Shown in pieces: positions 26,901-31,056 of a stretch of DNA of 64,000 nt. Below the pieces are notes generated by a model that made no database searches, was not told where the DNA came from, and was given only the letters and a program-made list of their open reading frames with translations. Made by a program: the position numbers and the translations under genes. Every line of letters begins with the position of its first letter. Position 1 is the first letter of the stretch. Source of the stretch: Aldrovandia affinis (Eukaryota; Chordata; Actinopteri; Notacanthiformes; Halosauridae); the NCBI GenBank assembly GCA_029706075.1, contig JAINUG010000178.1:1330630-1394629 (forward strand). Direction: 5' to 3'.

Positions 26901-28307
26901 TCCTAGTGATCGGTGTAGTCACATTACAGTGAATTACATCCACTCATAAAACAGATCGTTCCTGTCCTCGATGCTGATTGGTCAACCGGCCTTTCAGGCA
27001 GTGTCGATACTCACGATAAAGCACGGCTAAGTAGAATGTTTGTACATCATTTTAATGTCATCGTGCCTTCTGCTAACATACACATCATAAATATGAAACA
27101 TTGTAAGCAGTCAGTTGTGATCAAAATGGAGACTTGTTCTCCTTCAGCCACCGCGGTTCAGTGTCCAGATCCTCAAAGTCGGCTGCCTGCTGTTTCACTC
27201 GTCTGGTGCACAGAGAAGAAAATTGCTTTCAACTTTAAACCAAAATGAGTTGTTGCAAGGTTCTGCCTGAATTAGTAGTTAATACATTGAGCTCTTGTTG
27301 CTTGGTGACAGAATAACTGGCCTTTATAGTTGTTTAAAATTTTCTGTTTAAAAATGGTCTTGTTTTTTTACTGACTTTTCTGACTCGAAACGGACACCTC
27401 TGGATGGATCCGCTTTCAATAGGCTATACTCTGTATCCCTCATTTACTCAAGTGTTTCCTTTATTTTGATTGTGAGGGGTGAGTAGAGGGTGAGTAGATT
27501 GTGAGGGGTGTGAGTAGAGGGTGAGTAGAGGGTGAATGGTATGAGTAGATTGTGAGGGGTGTGAGTAGAGGGTGAGGGGTGTGAGTAGATTGTAGGTAGA
27601 TTGTGAGTAGAGGGTGAGTAGAGGGTGAGTAGATTGTGAGGGGTGTGAGTAGAGGGTGAGTAGATTGTGAGGGGTGTGATTAGAGGGTGAGTAGAGGGTG
27701 AGTAGAGGGTGAATGGTATGAGTAGATTGTGAGGGGTGTGAGTAGATTGTGAGTAGATTGTGAGGGGTGTGAGTAGAGGGTGAGTAGATGGTGAATGGTA
27801 TGAGTAGATTGTGAGGGGTGTGTTTGCTGGCTGTCCCCATGCAGTGCAATAACCCCAGGACCAAAGAGCCCAAGCTGACGGCGGCCATGCGGATTGTTCC
27901 GGAGTGGGCGGAGTACGACAGCGCCATCAAAGGGCTGCTGAAGAGCGTCGAGGAGGAGAGGGCCAGAGAGGTCAAAGGTCAATCTACCCTGTCAACACAG
28001 AAAGAAGGTGAGTGGGGCCCCTCGGGGGGGCCCGCCTGGGTCACCAGGGTTTGAGCTGGACGTCACTGCTCTGTCCTTGATAACACCTGTTAGTGTTCTC
28101 TGTTACCCCCCCCCAATATTCCTTTACTGGGGCAACACCTGCGAAATTACCTGTGCCTACCTTATTCTCCTTATTCTTGTCTGAATGTTACATTTTGGGT
28201 AAGTGTGTGTTTAACAGAACGCACACATTGTTTGCTGGAACAAACTGGTTTATTCAGGTTTTTTTTTTTTTGCTGCTTTGACAGGTTTGCACCGTGATGA
28301 ACTTTAA
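1125..28307 (+). CDS. uggt2: UDP-glucose:glycoprotein glucosyltransferase, 3-prime half (20 exons)
   Basis: This is the C-terminal half of the ER folding sensor that adds glucose from UDP-Glc to N-glycans of misfolded glycoproteins, so that calnexin/calreticulin can rebind them. Coding exons are 1125-1219, 3472-3678, 5003-5134, 6635-6765, 8324-8419, 8535-8637, 11851-11930, 13428-13617, 13954-14112, 14493-14578, 15798-15882, 16460-16542, 19343-19444, 20069-20153, 20958-21140, 22134-22294, 24407-24521, 26600-26716, 27845-28007 and 28285-28307. All are bounded by AG/GT, and phases join without a stop to give about 797 residues of an expected ~1500. Upstream exons lie outside the window. UGGT2 rather than UGGT1 is inferred from the C-terminus ([12 protein letters not shown] and a short tail ending RDEL) and from the neighbouring FARP1, which shares human 13q32. 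The gene is certain; the paralogue is likely. Confidence 0.93.
1264..2312 (+). repeat. 21/28-bp minisatellite in UGGT2 intron
   Basis: This is about one kilobase of TGTTACCTGAGCTCTGAACA-type units, alternating with a 7-bp CTGAACA extension that gives mixed 21- and 28-bp spacing. It starts 45 bp after the exon donor. The rest of the intron (2313-3471) is unique apart from the Tc1-like fragment at 3056-3303. Confidence 0.95.
3056..3303 (-). mobile_element. Tc1-like transposon fragment
   Basis: It opens with the terminal word GACTGCCAAAATAAAGGAAA. It then carries a body (ATTCTACAAGTGTCTGGAATTC, ATCATTTGGTG) shared with copies at 18.78, 53.6 and 54.5 kb. The related copy at 53.6 kb encodes transposase on the minus strand, which sets the orientation. 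Only one end is present. Confidence 0.7.
3472..3678 (+). CDS. uggt2: UGGT2 exon (b), thioredoxin-like region
   Basis: The exon has 69 complete codons, from [18 protein letters not shown] to TKIKDLLLQ, phase 0 on both sides. KSS..VR....NPA directly continues KHL of the previous exon, as in UGGT proteins. The acceptor is ttgctctgcag and the donor gtgagg. No catalytic residues are expected here; this is part of the substrate-recognition arc. Confidence 0.93.
3825..4100. repeat. SINE remnant and short direct repeats
   Basis: T-rich tracts flank a SINE-like segment (3850-3975). Then the word ACTTCCTGTC/TTTAATTA recurs four times at 4000-4090. The rest of this intron to 4780 holds a (GT)n run at 4398-4420 and otherwise unique sequence. 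Confidence 0.4.
4789..4976 (+). repeat. AT-rich ~22-bp minisatellite
   Basis: Repeated TGTAATGTTAGTTTAAATGT units, about eight copies, end 25 bp before the exon at 5003. Confidence 0.85.
5003..5134 (+). CDS. uggt2: UGGT2 exon (c), thioredoxin-like region
   Basis: Forty-four codons from [19 protein letters not shown] to the family-conserved [15 protein letters not shown]. It is phase 0 on both sides, with acceptor gtgctgcag and donor gtgagc. A G-rich tract of gggcggg-type units follows the donor within ten bases. An AT-rich ~22-bp tandem repeat ends just upstream of the acceptor. Confidence 0.94.
5139..5184 (+). other. G-rich tract, potential G-quadruplex
   Basis: Repeated GGGGC units give more than four runs of at least four guanines on the sense strand, starting just after the exon (c) donor. 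This could fold as a G-quadruplex in DNA or pre-mRNA. Confidence 0.7.
5905..5992 (-). mobile_element. LINE-type 3-prime tail fragment
   Basis: It has the conserved word CATTTAGCAGACGCTCTTAT followed by CATGTATTTATGCACATCTT on the opposite strand. It matches the ends at 18.0 and 61.4 kb. A (GTGA)n/(GT)n tract follows at 6028-6100. Confidence 0.7.
6635..6765 (+). CDS. uggt2: UGGT2 exon (d), thioredoxin-like region
   Basis: The exon reads [20 protein letters not shown] followed by [20 protein letters not shown], with a glutamate run at the start. The DFHLLE block is conserved in UGGTs. It ends in phase 2 (CA of a split Gln codon) before gtgcgt, and joins the G at the start of the next exon to give RQ-ASDLVMK. 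Confidence 0.92.
6780..7000 (-). mobile_element. Degenerate SINE
   Basis: A T-rich tail, then a CG-rich body with the GGTGGGGGGTGCGGGTG type of word, as in the SINE family at 14.6 and 54.6 kb. It lies directly between exon (d) and the 48-bp minisatellite. Confidence 0.4.
7003..7998 (+). repeat. 48-bp minisatellite, about 20 copies
   Basis: Near-identical 48-bp units contain GGGGCTCATCCACACACTAG and CAGTGTCTTAACAGGATGCA. The period is a multiple of three and both strands lack stops in one frame, giving apparent ORFs of ~349 (+) and ~327 (-) residues. No family resemblance; it lies within an intron. Confidence 0.97.
8324..8419 (+). CDS. uggt2: UGGT2 exon (e)
   Basis: It encodes [20 protein letters not shown] followed by [11 protein letters not shown]. 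The [11 protein letters not shown] and PKG.P blocks are nearly invariant in UGGTs. The exon has one base of a split codon at the start and two at the end. It is separated from the next exon by the shortest intron here (115 bp). Confidence 0.95.
8535..8637 (+). CDS. uggt2: UGGT2 exon (f)
   Basis: It encodes [20 protein letters not shown] followed by [14 protein letters not shown], a strongly conserved block ([14 protein letters not shown] in relatives). Acceptor tttcccag; donor gtaaga; it ends at a codon boundary. Confidence 0.95.
8935..9110. repeat. Possible degenerate MITE
   Basis: It has a GC-rich segment with inverted words (GGGCGATTCGGCAACGAGTT and the reverse-type TTTCGGGCGATGTCGCCCGG). 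The intron from 9110 to 9560 is unique; (GAGAGT)n spans 9566-9614. Confidence 0.25.
9687..10060 (+). mobile_element. Full-length tRNA-derived SINE with 12-bp target duplication
   Basis: It begins GGCGGCACGGTGGTGCAGTG (A-box-like) with GGTTCGAATCC as the B box, a conserved body (TTTGCATGTTCTCCCGTGTC) and a (TGGA)n tail. The 12-bp ACTGTGTTTTTG occurs on both sides (9675-9686 and 10060-10071) as a perfect target-site duplication. Confidence 0.9.
10513..10879 (-). mobile_element. Second copy of the same SINE, inverted
   Basis: It reads from (TCCA)n to CGTGCCGCC, the reverse complement of the copy at 9687-10060 with few differences. It sits inside a TCAAT-type pentanucleotide repeat, which continues at 10880-10970. 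Confidence 0.9.
10880..10972. repeat. (TCAAT)n pentanucleotide microsatellite
   Basis: About 18 perfect copies of CAATT units follow the inverted SINE. Confidence 0.97.
11008..11290 (+). mobile_element. tRNA-derived SINE (second family)
   Basis: The head CCCAGGTGGTGTAGCGGTAG resembles a tRNA A box. The body has CAATTGGTTGTCCGCCCCAA and CTCGGAGGAGGCGG, as in the 14.6 and 54.6 kb copies. The remaining intron to 11850 is unique. Confidence 0.65.
11851..11930 (+). CDS. uggt2: UGGT2 exon (g)
   Basis: Eighty bases encode [20 protein letters not shown] and SETPLK. INMNL..FMNC..KLS..PLK is a UGGT signature. The acceptor is cttggtacag and the donor gtgagt. Two bases (AG) of a Ser codon end the exon. 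A 33-bp minisatellite begins about 60 bp downstream. Confidence 0.95.
11970..12372 (+). repeat. 33-bp minisatellite with acceptor-like units
   Basis: About twelve copies of TCCCTCCCTTTAACCCTCCTACAGGAAACACTG-type units (33 bp). Each contains a branch-like TTTAAC, a pyrimidine run and CAG. It starts within 60 bp of the donor of exon (g). Confidence 0.97.
12418..12640. repeat. (CTA)n trinucleotide repeat
   Basis: Interrupted TAC/CTA/CTG trinucleotide array. The intron from 12640 to 13020 is unique. Confidence 0.95.
13020..13427 (+). repeat. (CTCCCT)n polypyrimidine tract ending at a splice acceptor
   Basis: Nearly uninterrupted C/T for about 400 nt, running into the CCTGCAG acceptor of exon (h). 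Confidence 0.95.
13428..13617 (+). CDS. uggt2: UGGT2 exon (h), beta-sandwich region
   Basis: It starts [20 protein letters not shown] and ends [13 protein letters not shown], including the conserved [10 protein letters not shown] and PYDLDNI blocks. An N-G-T sequon lies in the first third. The acceptor is preceded by roughly 400 nt of almost pure pyrimidine. The donor gtgctg is weak: only GT and +3 G fit the consensus. It is chosen because it keeps frame and the next exon starts exactly where the family alignment needs it. Confidence 0.9.
13790..14342. repeat. (GGTTGATT)n and (AC)n repeats around exon (i)
   Basis: A tetranucleotide-type GGTT/GATT array covers 13790-13905 upstream of exon (i). 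Interrupted (AC)n covers 14140-14342 downstream. Confidence 0.9.
13954..14112 (+). CDS. uggt2: UGGT2 exon (i), beta-sandwich region
   Basis: Fifty-three codons encode [20 protein letters not shown] followed by [17 protein letters not shown] and [21 protein letters not shown] and [12 protein letters not shown] are hallmark UGGT blocks. The first six exon bases, GTGAGT, directly after cccag form a perfect donor sequence at the acceptor. The donor used is gtaggc. Confidence 0.95.
14493..14578 (+). CDS. uggt2: UGGT2 exon (j)
   Basis: It encodes [20 protein letters not shown] then SEEIYQIL and two bases of Ala. [12 protein letters not shown] is nearly invariant in the family. Acceptor tgtttgacag; donor gtgagt. 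Confidence 0.95.
14595..15230 (-). mobile_element. One or two tRNA-derived SINE copies, back to back
   Basis: Two segments (about 14595-14850 and 14851-15230) each start with a T-rich tail and ATTTTTCTCCCAATTTGG- or CAGTTTAGTAGCCCATTGTA-type words. They lead to SINE bodies, with TCGGGTGGCGTAGCGATAA on the minus strand of the first. Confidence 0.6.
15228..15780. repeat. 22-bp triplicate, (GT)n and (CACT)n
   Basis: Three copies of GTCAGGGACCCCTCTCCCCC occur at 15228-15292. (GT)n with GTGAGA interruptions spans 15398-15488. (CACT)n spans 15712-15780, just before exon (k). Confidence 0.85.
15798..15882 (+). CDS. uggt2: UGGT2 exon (k)
   Basis: It encodes [20 protein letters not shown] followed by HSKIIKVR, one base plus 28 codons. 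HDGTDSP and VVLN.F.SKIIKV match UGGT. A (CACT)n run lies just before the acceptor gtctcag; the donor is gtgagt. Confidence 0.95.
16087..16452. repeat. ~29-bp minisatellite ending at exon (l) acceptor
   Basis: Units of ATCTTACCTGTGACACCTG plus CCTGTGATAGAG, about thirteen copies. The minus strand of most units contains CAGGTAAGAT, a consensus 5-prime splice site. Confidence 0.95.
16460..16542 (+). CDS. uggt2: UGGT2 exon (l), linker to catalytic domain
   Basis: It encodes [20 protein letters not shown] and GLWDSIA, the variable linker before the glycosyltransferase domain. VQKK...NEDLLS is conserved. It is flanked on both sides by minisatellites whose antisense strand contains donor-like words. 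Donor gtgaca; phase 2 end. Confidence 0.92.
16558..16680. repeat. ~48-bp minisatellite after exon (l)
   Basis: Three copies contain CACTCACCTGCACCTCACAC and TGTACAGCCATCCACCCT. The minus strand of the repeated CACTCACCTG is CAGGTGAGTG. Confidence 0.9.
16803..17757 (+). mobile_element. Internally deleted hAT transposon with 8-bp duplication
   Basis: The ends are TAGGGCTGGGACT and, on the other strand, TAGTGGTGGGACT. ATATATAT lies on both sides (16795-16802 and 17758-17765), the 8-bp duplication typical of hAT. It encodes a BED-finger fragment and then loses the catalytic part. Confidence 0.85.
17012..17395 (+). pseudogene. hAT transposase N-terminal fragment with BED zinc finger
   Basis: This 127-codon frame contains a BED-type finger ([20 protein letters not shown] then H-LNAKH, i.e. 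C-x2-C and H-x4-H). The spacer is [12 protein letters not shown], typical of ZBED-like hAT transposases. It ends in TAG at 17393-17395 soon after a [12 protein letters not shown] motif; the RNase-H-like catalytic domain is missing. It sits in a UGGT2 intron and is not host coding sequence. Confidence 0.8.
17905..17955. repeat. (GT)n tract
   Basis: About 25 GT repeats between the hAT element and the LINE end. Confidence 0.95.
18001..18440 (-). mobile_element. LINE (L2-like) 3-prime end
   Basis: Read on the minus strand, it gives a degenerate reverse-transcriptase C-terminus. It has [11 protein letters not shown], then [20 protein letters not shown], then untranslated sequence and the shared tail ending CTCTGGATAAGAGCGTCTGC. 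It matches the + strand copy at 51.94-52.33 kb. Confidence 0.75.
18779..19045 (+). mobile_element. Tc1-like transposon remnant (inverted copy)
   Basis: It contains CCAAATAAAGGAAACACTTG joined to a short internal piece, then ACCAAATGATGGAATTTC and CCAATAGAGTTCCAGACACT. These are the reverse of the 3.06 and 53.6 kb copies. It is heavily deleted. Confidence 0.7.
19050..19318 (+). repeat. ~36-bp AT-rich minisatellite
   Basis: Seven or so GTGTGTAATTGTATTGTTAT plus AGACAGTGTG units end shortly before the exon (m) acceptor. Confidence 0.9.
19343..19444 (+). CDS. uggt2: UGGT2 exon (m), start of GT24 catalytic domain
   Basis: After a short linker ([14 protein letters not shown]) comes [19 protein letters not shown], the start of the GT24 catalytic domain, an A-type fold that binds UDP-glucose. 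Acceptor ttcctcctgcag; donor gtgaga; it ends in two bases of Arg. Confidence 0.96.
19785..19935 (+). mobile_element. tRNA-derived SINE (third family)
   Basis: GTGGCTCAGTAGGTAGAGCA and GGTTCGATTCCCATTGGGG are A- and B-box-like. It ends with the GGATAAAAGCGTCTGCTAAA tail. Related copies are at 21.65 kb (minus) and 51.79 kb (plus). Confidence 0.85.
20069..20153 (+). CDS. uggt2: UGGT2 exon (n), GT24 domain
   Basis: It encodes [20 protein letters not shown] followed by NYLSPSFK. This is one of the most conserved stretches of the catalytic domain. Acceptor tgttccag; donor gtaaca. Confidence 0.97.
20630..20812. repeat. ~14/15-bp minisatellite
   Basis: Units of CTCTGATAGGTCCT, about twelve, lie in the intron between exons (n) and (o). 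A CT-rich run spans 20885-20957. Confidence 0.95.
20958..21140 (+). CDS. uggt2: UGGT2 exon (o), GT24 domain with DxD metal site
   Basis: Sixty-one codons include [35 protein letters not shown] and, at the very end, FVDADQ. D-A-D is the DxD motif that coordinates the divalent cation and UDP-glucose, and both aspartates are intact. Phase 0 at both ends, acceptor catacag, donor gtgacc. Confidence 0.97.
21141..21640. repeat. GC-rich intron start with a ~70-bp tandem duplication
   Basis: The words TACTGCCCCCAGAGGACTGA and GCGGGCGGTGCAGCCAGCC occur twice or three times between 21365 and 21530. No coding signal is recognised. Confidence 0.6.
21645..21775 (-). mobile_element. tRNA-derived SINE (third family)
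   Basis: Inverted copy. TTTATCAGACGCTTTTATCC comes first, then GGGAATCGAACCCACAACCT, the reverse of the B box. Confidence 0.8.
22134..22294 (+). CDS. uggt2: UGGT2 exon (p), GT24 domain
   Basis: It encodes [20 protein letters not shown] followed by [20 protein letters not shown] and [26 protein letters not shown] and the FWK.GYW.SHL block form the acceptor side of the active site in the family. Acceptor ctgctcag; donor gtgagg. Confidence 0.97.
22346..22565 (-). mobile_element. tRNA-derived SINE (fourth family, truncated head)
   Basis: It contains ATTTAGCAGACGCTCTTATC, CCATTTATACAGCTGGATAT, TCAAGGGTACAACGGC and GGAATGGAACCTGCAACCTC, the minus orientation of the copy at 35.1 kb. Confidence 0.85.
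22755..22990. repeat. Compound (CT)n(CA)n minisatellite
   Basis: A ~58-bp compound unit of CTCTCTGTCTCTCTCTACTC followed by CTCACTCACACACAC occurs three times. The following stretch to 24406 holds a (GT/GAGT)n tract at 23500-23612 and unique sequence. Confidence 0.9.
24407..24521 (+). CDS. uggt2: UGGT2 exon (q), GT24 domain
   Basis: It encodes [20 protein letters not shown] and [18 protein letters not shown], nearly identical to the vertebrate consensus. A CTCF-like word (about 24349-24362, minus strand) lies 45 bp upstream, and a 1-kb CT-rich repeat starts right after the donor gtgaga. Confidence 0.97.
24530..25615 (+). repeat. CT-rich tract and ~65-bp minisatellite
   Basis: Pure CT-rich DNA (24530-24890) is followed by about ten units. 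Each has CTTTAACTGGATGTTTTTAT followed by a variable (CTCCCT)n block. Confidence 0.95.
25620..26097. other. Mostly unique intron
   Basis: A LINE-tail-like word (CTTTGCCTGATCAAATAAAG) occurs near 25665-25690. The word AACCCTAACCC occurs once near 25820. Nothing else is recognised. Confidence 0.4.
26098..26355 (-). mobile_element. SINE (fourth family) with (CATTA)n tail
   Basis: A CATTA-type repeat at 26098-26165 is the tail. The body has GGCATTTAGCAGACCTTCTT, TTTATACAGCTGGATATTTT and GAATCAGACCTGCAACCTTT. Confidence 0.8.
26600..26716 (+). CDS. uggt2: UGGT2 exon (r), GT24 domain
   Basis: Thirty-nine codons encode [20 protein letters not shown] followed by [29 protein letters not shown] and WCETWCDD are hallmark catalytic-domain blocks. 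Acceptor tcactgcag, donor gtcagt. The exon end and donor recur 44 bp downstream in a short tandem repeat. Confidence 0.97.
26706..26835 (+). repeat. Short tandem repeat overlapping exon (r) donor
   Basis: Units of about 44-60 bp contain ATCGACCTGGTCAGTACC and ACACACGGTC. The first unit is the exon end plus donor. The second retains a GTCAGT donor; the third has GATCAG and is not a donor. Confidence 0.85.
27395..27475 (-). mobile_element. Tc1-like transposon end fragment
   Basis: ATATACT-type sequence and GTATCCCTCATTTACTCAAG with TGTTTCCTTTATTTTG match the terminal part of the element ending near 55.4 kb. Confidence 0.65.
27470..27825 (+). repeat. Minisatellite of GTGAGTAG words before exon (s)
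   Basis: Variable units of GTGAGTAGAGG and TTGTGAGGGGTGTGAGTAG contain about a dozen GGTGAGTAG donor-like words on the sense strand. Confidence 0.95.
27845..28007 (+). CDS. uggt2: UGGT2 exon (s), end of GT24 domain and tail
   Basis: It encodes [20 protein letters not shown] and [20 protein letters not shown], then a variable charged tail ending in QKE plus one base. CNNP.TKEPKL.AA.RIVPEW closes the catalytic domain. The following [11 protein letters not shown] is closer to UGGT2 than to UGGT1 tails. Donor gtgagt at 28008. Confidence 0.95.
28285..28307 (+). CDS. uggt2: UGGT2 terminal microexon with RDEL ER-retrieval signal
   Basis: The preceding exon ends with one base (G). After an AG acceptor at 28283-28284, preceded by a T-rich tract, 23 bases read G-L-H-R-D-E-L-stop, with TAA at 28305-28307. 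A C-terminal [HKR]DEL tetrapeptide is the luminal ER-retrieval signal expected at the end of UGGT. Reading through the donor instead would give an unrelated tail (GEWGPSGG...). Confidence 0.85.
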
Positions 28308-28770
28308 CGACCGTCTCTCGCTGAGCCAAACAGGAAACAGGAAACAGGAAGCAGGAAGAAGTACAGTTTTGCACCTGATCCACCAGTGGCTTGGATGGCT
28401 TGAGGATGAAAGATTTCCGCTTCTCTTTAAAAAAAAAAAAAAACAACCAAAAAAAAACACAGATTTACACAAACTCTGCCAGGAAGTATTAATAACCACT
28501 GAGTTTCAAAAAAGAGAAATGTATACACGAGATAAATATTTAATTATTATTTTTTTTAAAGGTTTTGTAGTTTTCTAAGTGAAGGCTACTCTAGGAGGGC
28601 ATTATGCCTTAACCCTTTCGTTTCCTGGAGTATGGGTTTGGGGAAGTGAGCGTCCTGTACGCAGGCCAGGGTAACAGAGGGTTACGAGTGGGGACACACA
28701 CCCACAGGGCGTCATGAGGGGGAGTCTGTCCGTCCGTCCAGAATAAAGAATTAACTGCACTGATACGGGA
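28308..28770 (+). other. uggt2: Probable UGGT2 3-prime UTR
   Basis: The sequence after the TAA has no coding signal, an A-rich stretch near 28429-28460, and one AATAAA at 28742-28747. Cleavage would then fall near 28760-28770. The end is inferred from that single hexamer. Confidence 0.45.
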
Positions 28771-30240
28771 CCGCGGATGGACAGGAGGGCAACCAGACGC
28801 TCTCCCAAAGTTGAAGTCGGCTGATTACAGGGATCAGAATGCTGTTGCTGTGGAAGGGGGGTGGGGCACAGTGTTTGGGGGCCGAACAGGGTCGGGAGGG
28901 GGGGGGGGTCATTACATTTAAACTTGTCTGTATCCTCTTTATTTAGATTTATTTTTTGTCGTTTTCTGTCCGTTTTTTGTCCGTTTTCTGTGTATTATGC
29001 CCAGTTCCAGTATAGAGGACAGTCCGCCCCTCCCCCTTAATGAGTTCATTAACAACTTCAACATCTTCACCCTGGAGCAGCACATCTGGAACAGCTTTAA
29101 CATCTGTGCCCTGGAGCAGCACATCTGGAACAGCTTGAACATCTGCCCTGGAGAAAGCAGATCGTCTTTATTCTCGCCGTCAGATTCAAAGCACTCACTC
29201 AGCTCGTCATTCATCGCGTCGGGAGAAACTAATCGTGCTTCACGCTCTGGTTAATGTCCCAGCAAGTGTTCAGCGAGGGGCAGGGTTGCGCTGGGTCTAC
29301 TGGAAAGTAGAAAAACTGTGACATTTGAAGTGGAAGACCGTCCCGAAGCCGTAGACCACACCTTTAAAAGGGAAAGGGCCGTTTGAATTCCTTCATTCCA
29401 ACTTTATTCCTTTATTCCCCTCTTGTTCTTTCTTTTGTTGATTTATTACTTTTTTTAAGTTTTATTTGTCTTTGTCCGGTGGGTCACCGACCGATTAAGA
29501 GCCGTTTCATCATCTGATGCTGATTGGCCCTGTTATGCAGCCAAGTTCATTCACGGGGGTTCTATAAATAACGGCGTACATCCTGTTGGGCCATTCTTTC
29601 TTTTATTAGTACATACACCCCCCGACAAACGCATGATGTCAGCTGCCGCTTATTTCACTCCGCAGTCTAAGAGTTCCGGCTCGCACAGACACTGAGTCGG
29701 AGGAGGACGCTTCCTGTGCAGCTTGTGCAGGCAGGCTGGGGCGCCCGATTGCCCATCGCTGGTGCGCGATGACACACGGACATCCTGTCGATTGAAACCC
29801 CTCCCTCCCTCCCTGGGCAACGCCACAGCCGGTTATGTCATCTTTACAGGACGATGCACCAAGCAGCCCACGAGCCGCTCCATTCTTAGTGCTGCGGTAT
29901 GCCCCGTGGTTTGGCACTGATTCAGACCGTGCCAGCGCCGACCGTGGCCAGGAGTCCAGCAGGGCGATGCTGAATCAGCCGGAGAGTCACCCAGGGAGTG
30001 ACTCGGTCAGAATCGGCCGTGGCGTCACACAGGGAGTGACTCAGTGACTCAGGGAGTGACTCAATCAGAATCGGTCATAGGGAGTGACTCAGTCCACAGG
30101 GTGTTCCCCTGTACAGCGCTCAGTGGAAGCTCTTCTTGCTGATTGGGCTCCAACACCAGCTGGGCCATTTGCGCAGGCGTCCATTTGTGCATTGCAGCAA
30201 TAATTGGGCATTCGAAATGGGTGGGGGGATTAAAAATAAA
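28771..30240. other. Intergenic, no gene recognised
   Basis: A G-run lies at 28900-28910. A ~36-bp duplicated block (CTGGAGCAGCACATCTGGAA) occurs at 29070-29150. A GC-rich segment at 29640-29990 shares GAGTCGGAGGAGGACGCTTC-type words with the second SINE family. Repeated GGGAGTGACTCAGT words occur at 29990-30095. Confidence 0.4.
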
Positions 30241-30245
30241 TACAG

Positions 30246-30534
30246 GCACTGCTCGGGTTACGCAAGGGTTGCGTTACTGAAGGCTTTCCGTAAGTTCCAT
30301 TTTCCCTAAGTCGGGATATATTGTATACTGTATTTAAAAGAGGACAACAAATAACTCAAATGAGAATTTTAATCAATGATGTATTTTCCATCACTTTCAA
30401 TGACGGTGCCTGTACGCCCTTTACGTAGCTAACGCAAACTTGGTGGGCAGTTGAGAAAATTAAATGACGGTACAACTGCATTTCCGTAAGGTCACATTTT
30501 CCATAAGCTGACGTTTGCGTAACGCGAGTAGTGT
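30246..30534. mobile_element. MITE-like element with ~20-bp terminal inverted repeats
   Basis: The left end GCACTGCTCGGGTTACGCAA and the reverse complement of the right end ACACTACTCGCGTTACGCAA agree at 17 of 20 bases. The interior is AT-rich and has no ORF. No clear target duplication was seen. Confidence 0.6.
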
Positions 30535-31013
30535 CGGTAATGATGATAATAATGATATGAATATAGGTAGCGGTACCATTGGCTCTTGACGCACAGCCCT
30601 TCTATCCAGCGGAACGATAGTTTAGATGCAGTATGGGGAGTGCATGCCAGTTGCTTCATTTTCCGTCGCAAGACCGCAGAAATTGGCACGCCTGCTGTAG
30701 TTCGATACTTCCGCGCATTTGCCTTGCCTTGAATTGTGCTTTTCTCAGGAATAAAGTGTTTGGATTCTGTGCCTGCTATTTGTGTGGTTTATTTGTCTAA
30801 CCTTTGTGTAACCAGGAAGTCCCAGTGAGGTGTGAATGAGGGCATCGGTGTTCGTCTCGTTCTGCGCTGCTGTGGTAATATTCAGGGTTGCGGGAACGTT
30901 TCCCTGCTAATAGCGCCAGTGCACTTACTGCGACCGAGAATGTACGAGTCTGTCACTTCAAACTCAAAGAATGCTTCAAAAAGACCCTGTCGGTAGGTGG
31001 AATTGTAGGGAGA

Positions 31014-31056
<43 letters not shown>

